A stretch of 9,931 nt of DNA from Chloroflexota bacterium (GCA_016200825.1 JACQEA010000237.1:1-9931), one strand, 5' to 3'. Positions 1-5,989 are shown, counted from the stretch's first letter. Numbers and translations: made by a program. Notes: generated by a model from the letters alone, not told the origin.

Positions 1-1
1 C

Positions 2-607
2 GAGGACACGCCGATTGACATTGTGTTGCATACGCCCGGCGGACTCGTGTTAGCGGCGGAACAAATCGCGCACGCGTTGATTCATCATCAAGCAGCGGTG
101 ACGGTTTTCGTTCCGCATTACGCGATGAGCGGCGGCACACTCGTCGCGCTCGCGGCGGACAAAATTATAATGGATCCGAACGCAGTCTTGGGTCCGATTG
201 ATCCACAATTGGGACAATATCCCGCCGCGTCCATTCTGAACGTGATGAAAATAAAAAGCGTCAACAAGATTGACGATGAAACGCTGATCCTCGCCGACGT
301 CGCGAAAAAAGCATTGTGGCAAGTGAACAAAACGGTGCAGGAAATTTTGATCGGCAACGCCATGGGAAAAAAACAAGCCGCCGCGCTCGCAAACGCGTTG
401 ACGAGCGGCAAGTGGACGCACGATTATCCAATCGCGTTTGAAGAAGCAAAAGCGTTGGGGATGCCGGTGTCGGCGGAAATGCCGGCCGAAGTTTTGGAAT
501 TGATGGAATTGTATCCGCAAGGCGGCGGACGCCGACCGTCAGTGCAATATATTCCGGTGCCGTATCGCCGCGAAGAACAAGCCCCGACGCGCAAGCAGGG
601 GAAATAA
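2..607 (+). CDS. SDH-type ClpP-fold serine proteinase, 5' end missing
   Basis: This is the C-terminal 201 residues of a ClpP/crotonase-fold serine peptidase of the 'serine dehydrogenase proteinase' (SDH_sah, DUF114) type. The frame is open from base 2, and the apparent GTG at 23 lies inside the conserved strand IDIVLHTPGG, so it is not the start. What is seen: HTPGG at fragment residues 10-14 (oxyanion-hole strand), YAMSGGT at 40-46 with Ser43 as the likely nucleophile, then the DPNAVLGPIDPQLG segment at 58-71, all in the order expected for this fold. By family knowledge such proteins are about 260-290 residues, often have an N-terminal membrane anchor, and act at the cytoplasmic membrane. 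That N-terminal part, about 80 residues, would lie upstream of the window. The substrate is unknown and I cannot assign the catalytic base with certainty. The Arg/Lys/Pro-rich tail from about residue 175 looks unstructured. The next gene starts 45 nt downstream on the same strand, so the two may share a transcript. Confidence 0.85.
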   Translation, partial: EDTPIDIVLHTPGGLVLAAEQIAHALIHHQAAVTVFVPHYAMSGGTLVALAADKIIMDPNAVLGPIDPQLGQYPAASILNVMKIKSVNKIDDETLILADVAKKALWQVNKTVQEILIGNAMGKKQAAALANALTSGKWTHDYPIAFEEAKALGMPVSAEMPAEVLELMELYPQGGGRRPSVQYIPVPYRREEQAPTRKQGK

Positions 608-652
608 AATTAGTGCAGATTCGCGTGATTCGCGGGCAAAAGGGAGAGACCT

Positions 653-1156
653 ATGCAAAATCTTGAACGCGACGAACGCGACGCGATTGGCGCGGGCATT
701 GTAATCGGAATCGCGTTGGGCGTTGTTCACATCGTTTATGTTTTCATCAACAATCTCGCAAACCTCGACGCGCCCGCGGGCGCGCGGTTGAATAATATTT
801 CGCTCGCGCTTTTGTTTGCCGTGTTTGTTTTGGCGGGAGCGCGCGGCGGACAATTGACCGGGCGCGTTCAATTTGGCGCGCGCGCGGGAATGGCAAGTGG
901 AATCGTCAGCGCGATGATCGGGATCGCGACGCTGTGGCTCGTCACCTTTTTGTTTATGGATGTGATTCGCCAGAACGCGTTTATGATTTTGGATTTTCAG
1001 CGGAGCAATGCCGCAAGCATGGACGCGTTTATTATTGATGACGCGCTCGGCGCGACGATGGTAGAATTCGTGGTCTCGCTCGCGCTGGGCGCGGGACTCG
1101 GCGCGCTGGGCGGATGGATGGGTGCGGGTATCGCGCGCAGAAAGTTGCAGGCATGA
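653..1156 (+). CDS. Four-helix membrane protein of unknown function
   Basis: A 167-residue hypothetical protein of no family I recognise. It starts at ATG 653 behind a good ribosome site (AGGGAG at 641-646, 6 nt spacing). Hydrophobic segments are visible at about residues 13-33, 49-66, 74-102 and 132-160, which predicts four membrane helices with a short charged N-terminus (NLERDERD). The first, third and fourth helices are rich in small-residue spacing (GxxxG-like, e.g. GAGLGALGG at 146-154), a pattern that favours tight helix packing. The loop between helices 3 and 4 (about 103-131) is polar and carries the DFQRSNAAS stretch. Codon use matches the neighbouring genes, with many GCG, CGC and GGC codons. 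It follows the ClpP-fold proteinase by 45 nt. Some membrane ClpP-fold proteases pair with small membrane partners (NfeD with stomatin-type operons), but no NfeD or SPFH features are seen here, so a functional link is only a guess. Confidence 0.8.
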   Translation: MQNLERDERDAIGAGIVIGIALGVVHIVYVFINNLANLDAPAGARLNNISLALLFAVFVLAGARGGQLTGRVQFGARAGMASGIVSAMIGIATLWLVTFLFMDVIRQNAFMILDFQRSNAASMDAFIIDDALGATMVEFVVSLALGAGLGALGGWMGAGIARRKLQA

Positions 1157-1257
1157 AAAAAATTTCTTTATCCGCGAAGTAGTAACTGCTTGAGTCTGCA
1201 AATTCTCCAACGGAGACCCGAAGAACAATCACCGCGTCGCCGTGTCTCAGTGTCCTT

Positions 1258-1285
1258 TTGACGATCAACAAGATTGCATTACAAT
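1258..1285 (+). promoter_or_regulatory. Candidate sigma-70 promoter for the VanW gene
   Basis: TTGACG (1258-1263) and TACAAT (1280-1285) are separated by 16 bp, each one mismatch from consensus. The start of transcription would fall near 1292. That gives a leader of about 140 nt before the VanW start at 1435, and the leader contains the inverted repeat at 1315-1401. The preceding gene ends at 1156, so an own promoter for the VanW gene is plausible. Seen by eye only. Confidence 0.5.
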
Positions 1286-1314
1286 TGAAATAGATTGTAT
1301 GCGAAATAATTTTT

Positions 1315-1401
1315 ACCAAGACGCCAAGTGTGCAAAGAAAATAATGAAGCGTTTAAACTTGTCTTATTATTTATTCTTGGCGTTCTTTGCGTCTTTGCGG
1401 T
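1315..1401. repeat. Imperfect inverted repeat in the VanW leader
   Basis: The left arm (about 1315-1346, beginning ACCAAGACGCCAAG) and the reverse complement of the right arm (about 1366-1401, beginning ACCGCAAAGACGC) are degenerate versions of the same sequence, with small gaps, and both run into an A/T stretch ending ATAAT. The arms are made of short reiterated CAAAGACG / GCCAAGA units. It lies wholly in the 278-nt gap between the membrane protein and the VanW gene. Nothing else was identified at 1157-1257. Confidence 0.6.
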
Positions 1402-1434
1402 GAGATTTTTTATTCCGAATAAAGTCGAATAGAC

Positions 1435-3186
1435 ATGTCCTTTCAATCAACCGTACGATCACTCCCCCGCGCGTTTCTTTTTCTTTACGCGCTCCTCGGG
1501 CTGGCGTGCCTCGTCACCGCGTTCATCGGCGCGTATCAATTTTTTTATTCCGACCGCGTGATCCTCGGCGTAAATGTTTTTGGCGAATCGCTGTCCGGGA
1601 TGACGCGCGCGGAAGCGCAACAGTTTCTCGAAAATAAATTCGGTCAGCCCGATCAAATCCTCGCGCACTTTGGCGGTCAGGCGATTGTCTTGACCGATGG
1701 CGCGCGCGTGTGGCGCGCGTATCCGTGGGAATTGGGATTGCGCGTGAATTACGCGCCGGTCGCGGATCACGCCGCGAGTTTGGGACATCGCGGCGCGTGG
1801 AATGAAATTATCGCGGATCAAGCGCGCTGTTTGTGGTCGCGTTGCGATCTCGGCGGCGAAGCGCAATTCGACGATGCGACCGCGCACGCGTATCTGGGCT
1901 GGATCGCGCCGCAAGTAGAACGCGAACCGCGCGACGCGACCGTGCGCATCGAAAACGCGCGCGTGATCGCAACGGCGGCGCAAAAAGGCCGCGCGCTCGA
2001 CGGCGACGCGATGCTGGCGCGATTGCGCGCGCGCGTGTTGGGTCAAACCTCCGGCGCGATTGAAATCGCGTTTCGCGAAACGGATCCGCTCATCACTGAT
2101 GTTGAAACCGCGCGCAAACAAGCCGATGCAATTTTATCCGCGCCGATTTTGCTCACGTTCAATGAACGCGCGTGGGCGCTTGATCGCGCCATGCTCGCGC
2201 AAATGATTTTGATCGCGCCACAACAAGACGCGGACGGCAAAGTGCGGCTCGTTGCCTCACTCGACCGCGCGCAACTCGCGACTTTTCTCGCGCCGATCGC
2301 GCGCGAAGTCAATCAACCCGCGCGCGACGCGCGTTTTCGGTTTGAAAACGGCGCGCTCGCGGTCACCGTGCCCAGTCAGTCCGGACAATTGCTTGAGCCC
2401 GACGCGGCGGCGAAACAAATCGAACAACAATTATTTGCGACCGCCGCGCGTTCAATCGGCGTCGCTAGTCCGCGCGACGCGAACGCGCGCACCATCGCGT
2501 TGCCGGTAAAAATAACCAAGCCGACGATTGCGATGGAGGACGCCGCGAAATTTGGAATTAAAGAATTGGTCACGCGCGGGGAAAGTAACTTCAGAGGATC
2601 ATCCGCCGGGCGCATTCAAAATATTCGCACCGCGACCGATTATTACGACGGCGTGGTCATTCCGCCGGGCGGAACATTTTCGTTTGTGCAATTGTTGGGC
2701 GAGGTGGTGGAAGCGAATGGATTTGACGACGCGTATATTATTTTTGAGGATCGCACCGTGTTGGGACCCGGCGGCGGCGTGTGTCAAGTGTCGTCCACAA
2801 TTTTTCGCGCCGCGTTTTTCGGCGGCTTTCCAATTGTCGAACGCTGGGCGCACGCGTATCGCGTTGGATTTTATGAGCCGCCGGTCGGTTTAGATGCAAC
2901 GGTTTTTGCGCCGACGGTGGATTTGAAATTCAAAAACGATCTCGATTCGTACTTGCTGATTCAACCCAAACTCGATCTGAAAAATTTTTCGCTCGCGTTC
3001 AATTTCTACGGCACCAAATCGAATCGCACGGTGGAAATGGAAGAGCCGATCAAAGAAAATATTATTCCGCACGGCGCGGATGTATACACCGATGATCCGA
3101 CGCTGAAAAAAGGAATTACCAAGCAAGTGGATTTCGCGCACGATGGAATGGATGTGACGGTGAACTGGCTTGACAATTGGACTTGA
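1435..3186 (+). CDS. VanW-domain wall-associated membrane protein
   Basis: A 583-residue protein with an N-terminal signal anchor (hydrophobic about residues 12-37 after Arg-rich SLPRAF), so the bulk should lie outside the membrane. Residues about 40-370 hold two or three copies of the alpha/beta module usually called 'putative peptidoglycan binding domain' (PG_binding_4), recognisable by GVNVFGESLSGMTRAEAQQFL at 45-65 and the repeated helix-strand pattern after it. The VanW domain spans about 385-510, with PPGGTFSF, then GGGVCQVSS (Cys450) and a late His (WAHAYRV). VanW-domain proteins are widespread in wall-bearing and Chloroflexota genomes, and the biochemical role of the domain is not settled. 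The ATG at 1435 is chosen because it directly precedes the signal anchor; no clear Shine-Dalgarno is seen. The C-terminus (KKGITKQVDFAHDGMDVTV, then NWLDNWT and stop) ends inside what in many relatives continues as a longer strand-rich tail, so it may be shortened. Its last 17 bases overlap a candidate promoter. Confidence 0.85.
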   Translation: MSFQSTVRSLPRAFLFLYALLGLACLVTAFIGAYQFFYSDRVILGVNVFGESLSGMTRAEAQQFLENKFGQPDQILAHFGGQAIVLTDGARVWRAYPWELGLRVNYAPVADHAASLGHRGAWNEIIADQARCLWSRCDLGGEAQFDDATAHAYLGWIAPQVEREPRDATVRIENARVIATAAQKGRALDGDAMLARLRARVLGQTSGAIEIAFRETDPLITDVETARKQADAILSAPILLTFNERAWALDRAMLAQMILIAPQQDADGKVRLVASLDRAQLATFLAPIAREVNQPARDARFRFENGALAVTVPSQSGQLLEPDAAAKQIEQQLFATAARSIGVASPRDANARTIALPVKITKPTIAMEDAAKFGIKELVTRGESNFRGSSAGRIQNIRTATDYYDGVVIPPGGTFSFVQLLGEVVEANGFDDAYIIFEDRTVLGPGGGVCQVSSTIFRAAFFGGFPIVERWAHAYRVGFYEPPVGLDATVFAPTVDLKFKNDLDSYLLIQPKLDLKNFSLAFNFYGTKSNRTVEMEEPIKENIIPHGADVYTDDPTLKKGITKQVDFAHDGMDVTVNWLDNWT

Positions 3187-3198
3187 CTTTGGTATGCT
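3170..3198 (+). promoter_or_regulatory. Near-consensus sigma-70 promoter at the end of the VanW gene
   Basis: TTGACA (3170-3175, perfect -35) and TATGCT (3193-3198) are separated by exactly 17 bp. Transcription would begin near 3205, a few bases before the outer stem of the candidate RNA at 3207-3282. No protein-coding gene follows on this strand: the plus-strand frames here lack family features and the minus strand carries a convergent gene. The best explanation is a promoter for a short non-coding RNA. Confidence 0.6.
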
Positions 3199-3204
3199 AT
3201 GCGC

Positions 3205-3293
3205 AAGATCGGGTGACCTGCGGCCTCCTCGGAACACCACCGAAGACTAAGCGGGCGTATGAGCGATTACGCTCCCCCGATCATTTTCTTTTT
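3205..3293 (+). ncRNA. Candidate structured small RNA, family unassigned
   Basis: Directly after a near-consensus promoter lies a roughly 76-nt segment whose ends pair. GATCGGG (3207-3213) pairs with CCCGATC (3276-3282). Inside this, CCTGC (3217-3221) can pair with GCGGG (3251-3255, one G-U pair), TCGG (3229-3232) with CCGA (3240-3243) around a 7-nt loop, and GAGCG (3261-3265) with CGCTC (3270-3274) around a 4-nt loop. The outer stem is followed at once by ATTTTCTTTTT (3283-3293), which would suit an intrinsic terminator. The base composition differs from the CGCG-rich coding DNA around it. It does not fit a tRNA (no T-arm with TTC loop), the 4.5S SRP core, tmRNA ends, or a riboswitch I know. 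It lies tail-to-tail with the minus-strand pseudogene, whose stop overlaps the T tract. The pairing was found by eye, with no covariation test, so confidence is moderate. Confidence 0.42.
3261..3293 (+). terminator. Possible intrinsic terminator of the candidate RNA
   Basis: A GAGCG/CGCTC hairpin (3261-3274), then the closing half of the outer stem CCCGATC (3276-3282), then a T-rich tract (3283-3293, ten T/C bases after one A). The tract is on the plus strand only, so it would end plus-strand transcription. It could also serve the VanW gene. Confidence 0.35.
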
Positions 3294-3742
3294 GAAATCA
3301 CTCCAAGAAATTCTGCTTCGCTGATTCGGATTGCTGGCTTCGCTCGGCCGCGAGTAATTTCGATTGCGAGACGATGTGCGGGGGATTTCTTGCCAATGTG
3401 TCGAAAGAGAATTCTGGACGCGTCAAAACTCGCGTCATCTCTCCGCAAGTAACTTGTCAACGTGTTCTTAATTTCCGCATCTCGCCCCATATATTCGACG
3501 TCAATTACAACCTGATCAACATGTCGCACAACTTTCCTCAAAAGAAGGTAGAGCCCAATTCAAAAAGCGTAAACCGCTGACCCCGTTTTTGATTTCCCCT
3601 TTGAACGAAAATGTCGAACAACCGCGCGTTTGACCGATGAAGGAACAAGAATCGAGTGGCGGATTCCGTTCGCGATCGTGAGAACAGTATCACGCGCGAG
3701 GTCATTCATTTTAACGCTTTGGTCAACTTCAGCGTTTGCCAC
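3281..3742 (-). pseudogene. Small conserved-looking gene broken by one in-frame TGA
   Basis: Read from GTG 3742 to TGA 3281-3283, one frame gives 152 residues interrupted only by TGA at 3560-3562 (codon 61). The first part (NAEVDQSVKM, DTVLTIANGIRHSILVPSSVKRAVV) and the second (IGLYLLLRKVVRHVDQVVIDVEY at 62-84, later HIGKKSPAHRLAIEITRG) join smoothly: the sequence around the stop, AVYAF-stop-IGLYLLLRK, reads as one hydrophobic helix cut in the middle. No frame change is needed. The strand-helix order with acidic residues D7, D81 and E83 loosely recalls an RNase H-like fold, but I cannot name the family and do not claim an activity. It starts 31 nt after the ruvA stop on the same strand, where ruvB is often found. 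Fewer CGCG runs than in the neighbours suggest a different origin. The start is uncertain: GTG 3742 has only a weak GAAGAG upstream. A sequencing error, a true nonsense mutation, or two separate small proteins (the second from TTG 3541) remain possible. Confidence 0.55.
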
Positions 3743-3773
3743 AACGATTTTCTCTTCGCACGTATCTGGTAAT

Positions 3774-4352
3774 TTATTTCCCGCCCATATTTTGCAACGC
3801 GATGCGCACGCGCTCTTCCACACTTGACACATTCGCTGGCACCGCGCGCGCGGCGCGCGTCGCTTCCGCCGCGCTGTAACCGAGATTGAGCAACGCATCC
3901 ACCACATCTTCATCCGCCGCGCTCAACTCGCCCGCGTCTTTTAATCCGCTCACATCAACTTTGCCTTTTAATTCCAACACCAATCTCTGCGCGGTTTTTT
4001 TGCCGATGCCCGGCAACGCGGTGAGCATATCAACGTTACCCTGCGAAATTGCAAAGCGAATCGTATCCGTCGCCGCGCTCGCCAAAATTCCCAAACCAAT
4101 TTTGGGCCCGATCCCGCTGACGGTCAACAACGTTTCAAATAAATTTAATTCGTCTTCGGTCGCAAATCCGTACAACGACAATTCATCTTCGCGCACGTGC
4201 AAATGCGTGAACAGTTGCACATCACTGCCCACTGCGTCGAGCGAGGCGAGCAATGGCGCGGGCACGCGCACGCGATAACCCACGCCCGCGACGTTGACGA
4301 TCAGCGCGTCATGCGCGCGCGTTTGTAATTTTCCATGCAGTGACGCAATCAT
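3774..4352 (-). CDS. ruvA: Holliday junction branch migration protein RuvA
   Basis: A 192-residue RuvA, the tetrameric DNA-binding subunit that holds Holliday junctions in a square-planar form and loads the RuvB motor. Domain I (about 1-62) begins MIASLHGKL and contains VGYRVRV and the acidic pin E55-D56 in REDELSLYGF. Domain II has two helix-hairpin-helix motifs, LLTVSGIGPKIGLGIL (about 75-90) and LTALPGIGKKTAQRLVLEL (about 110-128). Domain III, the RuvB-binding three-helix bundle, is at about 147-190 (VVDALLNLGYSAAEATRA). The length is usual for the family and no key motif is missing. The start ATG 4352 is set by homology; only a weak ribosome site is seen. It lies 55 nt downstream of ruvC in the same direction, and the gap holds one arm of an inverted repeat. 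ruvB is not in the window downstream of it. Confidence 0.96.
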   Translation of the reverse strand: MIASLHGKLQTRAHDALIVNVAGVGYRVRVPAPLLASLDAVGSDVQLFTHLHVREDELSLYGFATEDELNLFETLLTVSGIGPKIGLGILASAATDTIRFAISQGNVDMLTALPGIGKKTAQRLVLELKGKVDVSGLKDAGELSAADEDVVDALLNLGYSAAEATRAARAVPANVSSVEERVRIALQNMGGK

Positions 4353-4365
4353 AATCAGGTTTCAT

Positions 4366-4425
4366 GTGACAGGTGGCAAGTGACGAGAAAACCTATCGCG
4401 CCGCACGTCACTTGTTACTCGTCAC
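4366..4425. repeat. Inverted repeat overlapping the 3' end of ruvC
   Basis: The left arm (4366-4385, GTGACAGGTGGCAAGTGACG) and the reverse complement of the right arm (4406-4425, GTGACGAGTAACAAGTGACG) match at 16 of 20 positions around a 20-nt loop. Each arm is itself made of reiterated GTGAC-type units. The right arm supplies the last codons and the TGA stop (4408-4410) of ruvC; the left arm lies just upstream of ruvA. A related GTGACGCGTGACGAGT string occurs before ruvC at about 4909-4924. Confidence 0.65.
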
Positions 4426-4902
4426 TTTCTCAAATCTTGCCGTGTGCGCGTGACAAATCGCGATCGCAAGCGCGTCCGCCGCATCGTCCGGTTGCGGAAG
4501 ATGATCGAGTTGCAGCAACATCCGCACCATTTGTTGAATCTGCACTTTTTCTGCGCGCCCATAACCGACGACCGCTTGCTTGATTTGCAACGGCGTGTAC
4601 TCGTGAATCGTCAAGCGCGCGTGCTGTGCCGCGAGCAGAGCCACGCCGCGCGCCTGCCCGACTGACAACGCGGTGCGAACATTCTTGCTGAAAAATAATT
4701 TTTCGATCACCGCGTCCGTCGGCTGATATTGCGCGATCAACGCGCTCAGTTCGGCAAAAATTTTTTCCAATCGCCGCGGCATCAACCAATCCGACGGTGT
4801 AGTGATCGCGCCGTAGGCAATCAACTCGGGTTGATCATCGTCCGCGCGGATGATGCCATAGCCGGTGATCGCGGTGCCGGGATCAACACCTAAAATAATC
4901 AT
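4408..4902 (-). CDS. ruvC: Crossover junction endodeoxyribonuclease RuvC
   Basis: A 164-residue RuvC, the dimeric resolvase that cuts Holliday junctions with RuvAB. It has the RNase H-type fold with all four catalytic acids: D7 in MIILGVDPGTAITGYG, E67 in DAVIEKLFF, and D140 and D143 in DDAADALAIAICHAH. The segment NVRTALSVGQARGVALLAA (74-92) and the YTPLQIKQAVVGYGRAEKVQ region (102-121) are typical. The start ATG 4902 gives the canonical N-terminus, but no Shine-Dalgarno is seen; the upstream bases are repeat sequence. The last residues (about KVTSNK) are encoded by the right arm of the inverted repeat at 4366-4425, so the natural C-terminal tail has been replaced or extended by repeat DNA without touching the catalytic core. 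It lies between yebC and ruvA. Confidence 0.96.
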   Translation of the reverse strand: MIILGVDPGTAITGYGIIRADDDQPELIAYGAITTPSDWLMPRRLEKIFAELSALIAQYQPTDAVIEKLFFSKNVRTALSVGQARGVALLAAQHARLTIHEYTPLQIKQAVVGYGRAEKVQIQQMVRMLLQLDHLPQPDDAADALAIAICHAHTARFEKVTSNK

Positions 4903-4904
4903 TG

Positions 4905-4950
4905 CGAGTGTGACGCGTGACGAGTGGCGTGAGATTTTTTTCGCGCCACT
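4905..4950. repeat. GTGACG-type repeat string with a hairpin between yebC and ruvC
   Basis: A GAGTGTGACGCGTGACGAGT string (about 4905-4924), related to the arms of the 4366-4425 repeat, runs into a hairpin with 7-bp stem AGTGGCG (4923-4929) / CGCCACT (4944-4950) and a 14-nt T-rich loop. On the plus strand it is followed by seven T (4951-4957), a terminator-like layout in the antisense direction. In the gene direction there is no T tract after it. Confidence 0.45.
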
Positions 4951-4957
4951 TTTTTTT

Positions 4958-5728
4958 CTACGCGGCTTCTTTCAACGTCTCGTACTTTGCCATCATCGCG
5001 TCATTGATATCTAAATTGCTGAACACTTTTTGCACATCATCGTGCTCTTCCAATTCATCCACCAACTTCATCGTCGAGACCGCGTGGTCAACCGAAACGT
5101 CGGTAAAATTTTTTGCGATCCACGCGAGCTCGGCAGACGCGATCGCGAGCTTGCGTTTTTCCAATTCATCGCGCAACGCTTTCAATCGTTCGGGCGTGGT
5201 GTACGCTTCGACTAAATTTCCATCCACCTTGACATCGTCCGCGCCCGCGTCAATCACCGTCAGCGCGAGATCTTCCGCCGCGCGATTCGATGCCGCTTCA
5301 ATCGCGACCACGCCTTTTTTTTCAAACATCCACGCGACCGAATTCGATGAGCCCAAATTTCCGCCGCCGCGCGTAAAAATGTGGCGCACGTCCGACGCCG
5401 CGCGATTGCGATTGTCGGTCAACACTTGGACGAGCAGCGCGATTCCGCCGGGACCATAGCCCTCGTACATCACCTCTTCCAGTTGACCGCCCTCGCTCAA
5501 TTCGCCGGTGCCGCGTTTGATCGCGCGCTCGACGTTTTCTTTGGGCATGTTCGAGCCGCGCGCTTTATCTACGGCGAGACGCAAAGCAAAATTGGAATTG
5601 GGATCGCCGCCGCCCGCGCGCGCGGCAATCGCGATTTCCCGACCCAGCCGCGTGAACATCGCGCCCTTTTTAACATCCGCGACGCCCTTTTTGCGTTTGA
5701 TCTGCGACCATTTAGAATGACCGGACAT
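4958..5728 (-). CDS. yebC: YebC/PmpR-family protein (TACO1 family)
   Basis: A 256-residue protein of the YebC/TACO1 family. Members are annotated as DNA-binding regulators (PmpR) and more recently as translation factors that help ribosomes through difficult stretches such as proline runs. The N-terminal signature MSGHSKWSQIKRKKGVADVK is plain, followed by FTRLGREIAIAARAGGGDP (25-43), LRLAVDKARGSNMPKENVER (49-68) and YEGYGPGGIALLVQVLTDNR (88-107), then the acidic C-terminal domain. The length is usual. The frame is open further upstream to 5758, but ATG 5728 is chosen because it gives the family N-terminus and follows a perfect AGGAGG at 7 nt. It is the first gene of a yebC-ruvC-ruvA run (56 nt to ruvC), with a candidate extended -10 promoter about 57 nt before its start. 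Nothing unusual was seen in the protein. Confidence 0.96.
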   Translation of the reverse strand: MSGHSKWSQIKRKKGVADVKKGAMFTRLGREIAIAARAGGGDPNSNFALRLAVDKARGSNMPKENVERAIKRGTGELSEGGQLEEVMYEGYGPGGIALLVQVLTDNRNRAASDVRHIFTRGGGNLGSSNSVAWMFEKKGVVAIEAASNRAAEDLALTVIDAGADDVKVDGNLVEAYTTPERLKALRDELEKRKLAIASAELAWIAKNFTDVSVDHAVSTMKLVDELEEHDDVQKVFSNLDINDAMMAKYETLKEAA

Positions 5729-5735
5729 TGGCGTG

Positions 5736-5741
5736 CCTCCT
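5736..5741 (-). promoter_or_regulatory. Ribosome binding site of yebC
   Basis: A perfect AGGAGG on the minus strand, 7 nt before ATG 5728. It fixes the start of yebC at MSGHSKW rather than the longer frame beginning at 5758. It is the strongest ribosome site in the window. Confidence 0.85.
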
Positions 5742-5784
5742 GAATCAGAAAAAAACAAAATTGCGATTTCGATTGTATGCGGCG

Positions 5785-5812
5785 ATTATACCACGCGTTT
5801 TGAATTTCAGAA
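5785..5812 (-). promoter_or_regulatory. Candidate extended -10 promoter of yebC-ruvC-ruvA
   Basis: On the minus strand a perfect TATAAT (5785-5790) is preceded by TGG (TGn extension, 5791-5793). A weak -35-like TTCTGA lies at 5807-5812, 16 bp away. Transcription would start near 5778, leaving a leader of about 50 nt before ATG 5728. Confidence 0.55.
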
Positions 5813-5888
5813 ACAGGGGAGCGTTTGTTGGCAAATCGGGCAACGCGTCGCGAAAACGTCTTAGGTAATCCGCGTTTTCCGCGCGTTT

Positions 5889-5949
5889 GCCACAAAATCA
5901 CACAGAAACACACGGAAAATTTCTGTGGGATTCTGTGTGTTTCTGTGGC
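5889..5949. repeat. 61-nt near-palindrome built from CACAGAAACA units
   Basis: The left arm (5889-5918) and the reverse complement of the right arm (5920-5949) match at 25 of 30 positions with one base between them. Both begin GCCACA and end GAAA, and both consist of reiterated CACAGAAACA-like units. It fills the gap between gmk and the yebC promoter. As RNA it would need to open a few central pairs to form a loop. There is no T tract, so a terminator role is not clear. The rest of the 5813-5989 gap shows nothing recognisable. Confidence 0.75.
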
Positions 5950-5989
5950 TACTCAGTCATTCGCAATCAAGCGGAATGTAAATCGAAAA

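Noticed and set aside
539..1228. A 229-codon minus-strand frame opposite the membrane-protein gene
   Set aside because: Arg/His/Asn-rich composition with no motifs; the plus strand has a good ribosome site and membrane helices.
3217..3260. Resemblance to 5S rRNA (GGAACACC...GAAGACTAAGC) or the SRP RNA core
   Set aside because: Only scattered matches to the 5S GAACxCGGAAGTTAAGC region, and the segment is too short and folds differently. The SRP GGAAGGAAGCAGC core is absent on both strands.
3207..3282. tRNA of about 76 nt with a 7-bp acceptor-like stem
   Set aside because: The length and end stem fit, but there is no T arm with a 7-nt TTC loop on either strand, and the last hairpin has a 4-nt loop. 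No CCA-ready 3' end.
3560..3562. TGA read as selenocysteine or tryptophan
   Set aside because: No clear SECIS-like hairpin directly after the TGA, Trp is encoded by TGG in the neighbouring genes, and ruvC and other genes end with TGA.
3177..3580. Plus-strand reading frames of 68-91 codons after the VanW gene
   Set aside because: They carry no family features or ribosome sites and lie opposite the better minus-strand frame and the candidate RNA.
5729..5758. A longer yebC start at 5758
   Set aside because: It would add ten residues before the canonical MSGHSKW and place the perfect AGGAGG inside the coding sequence.
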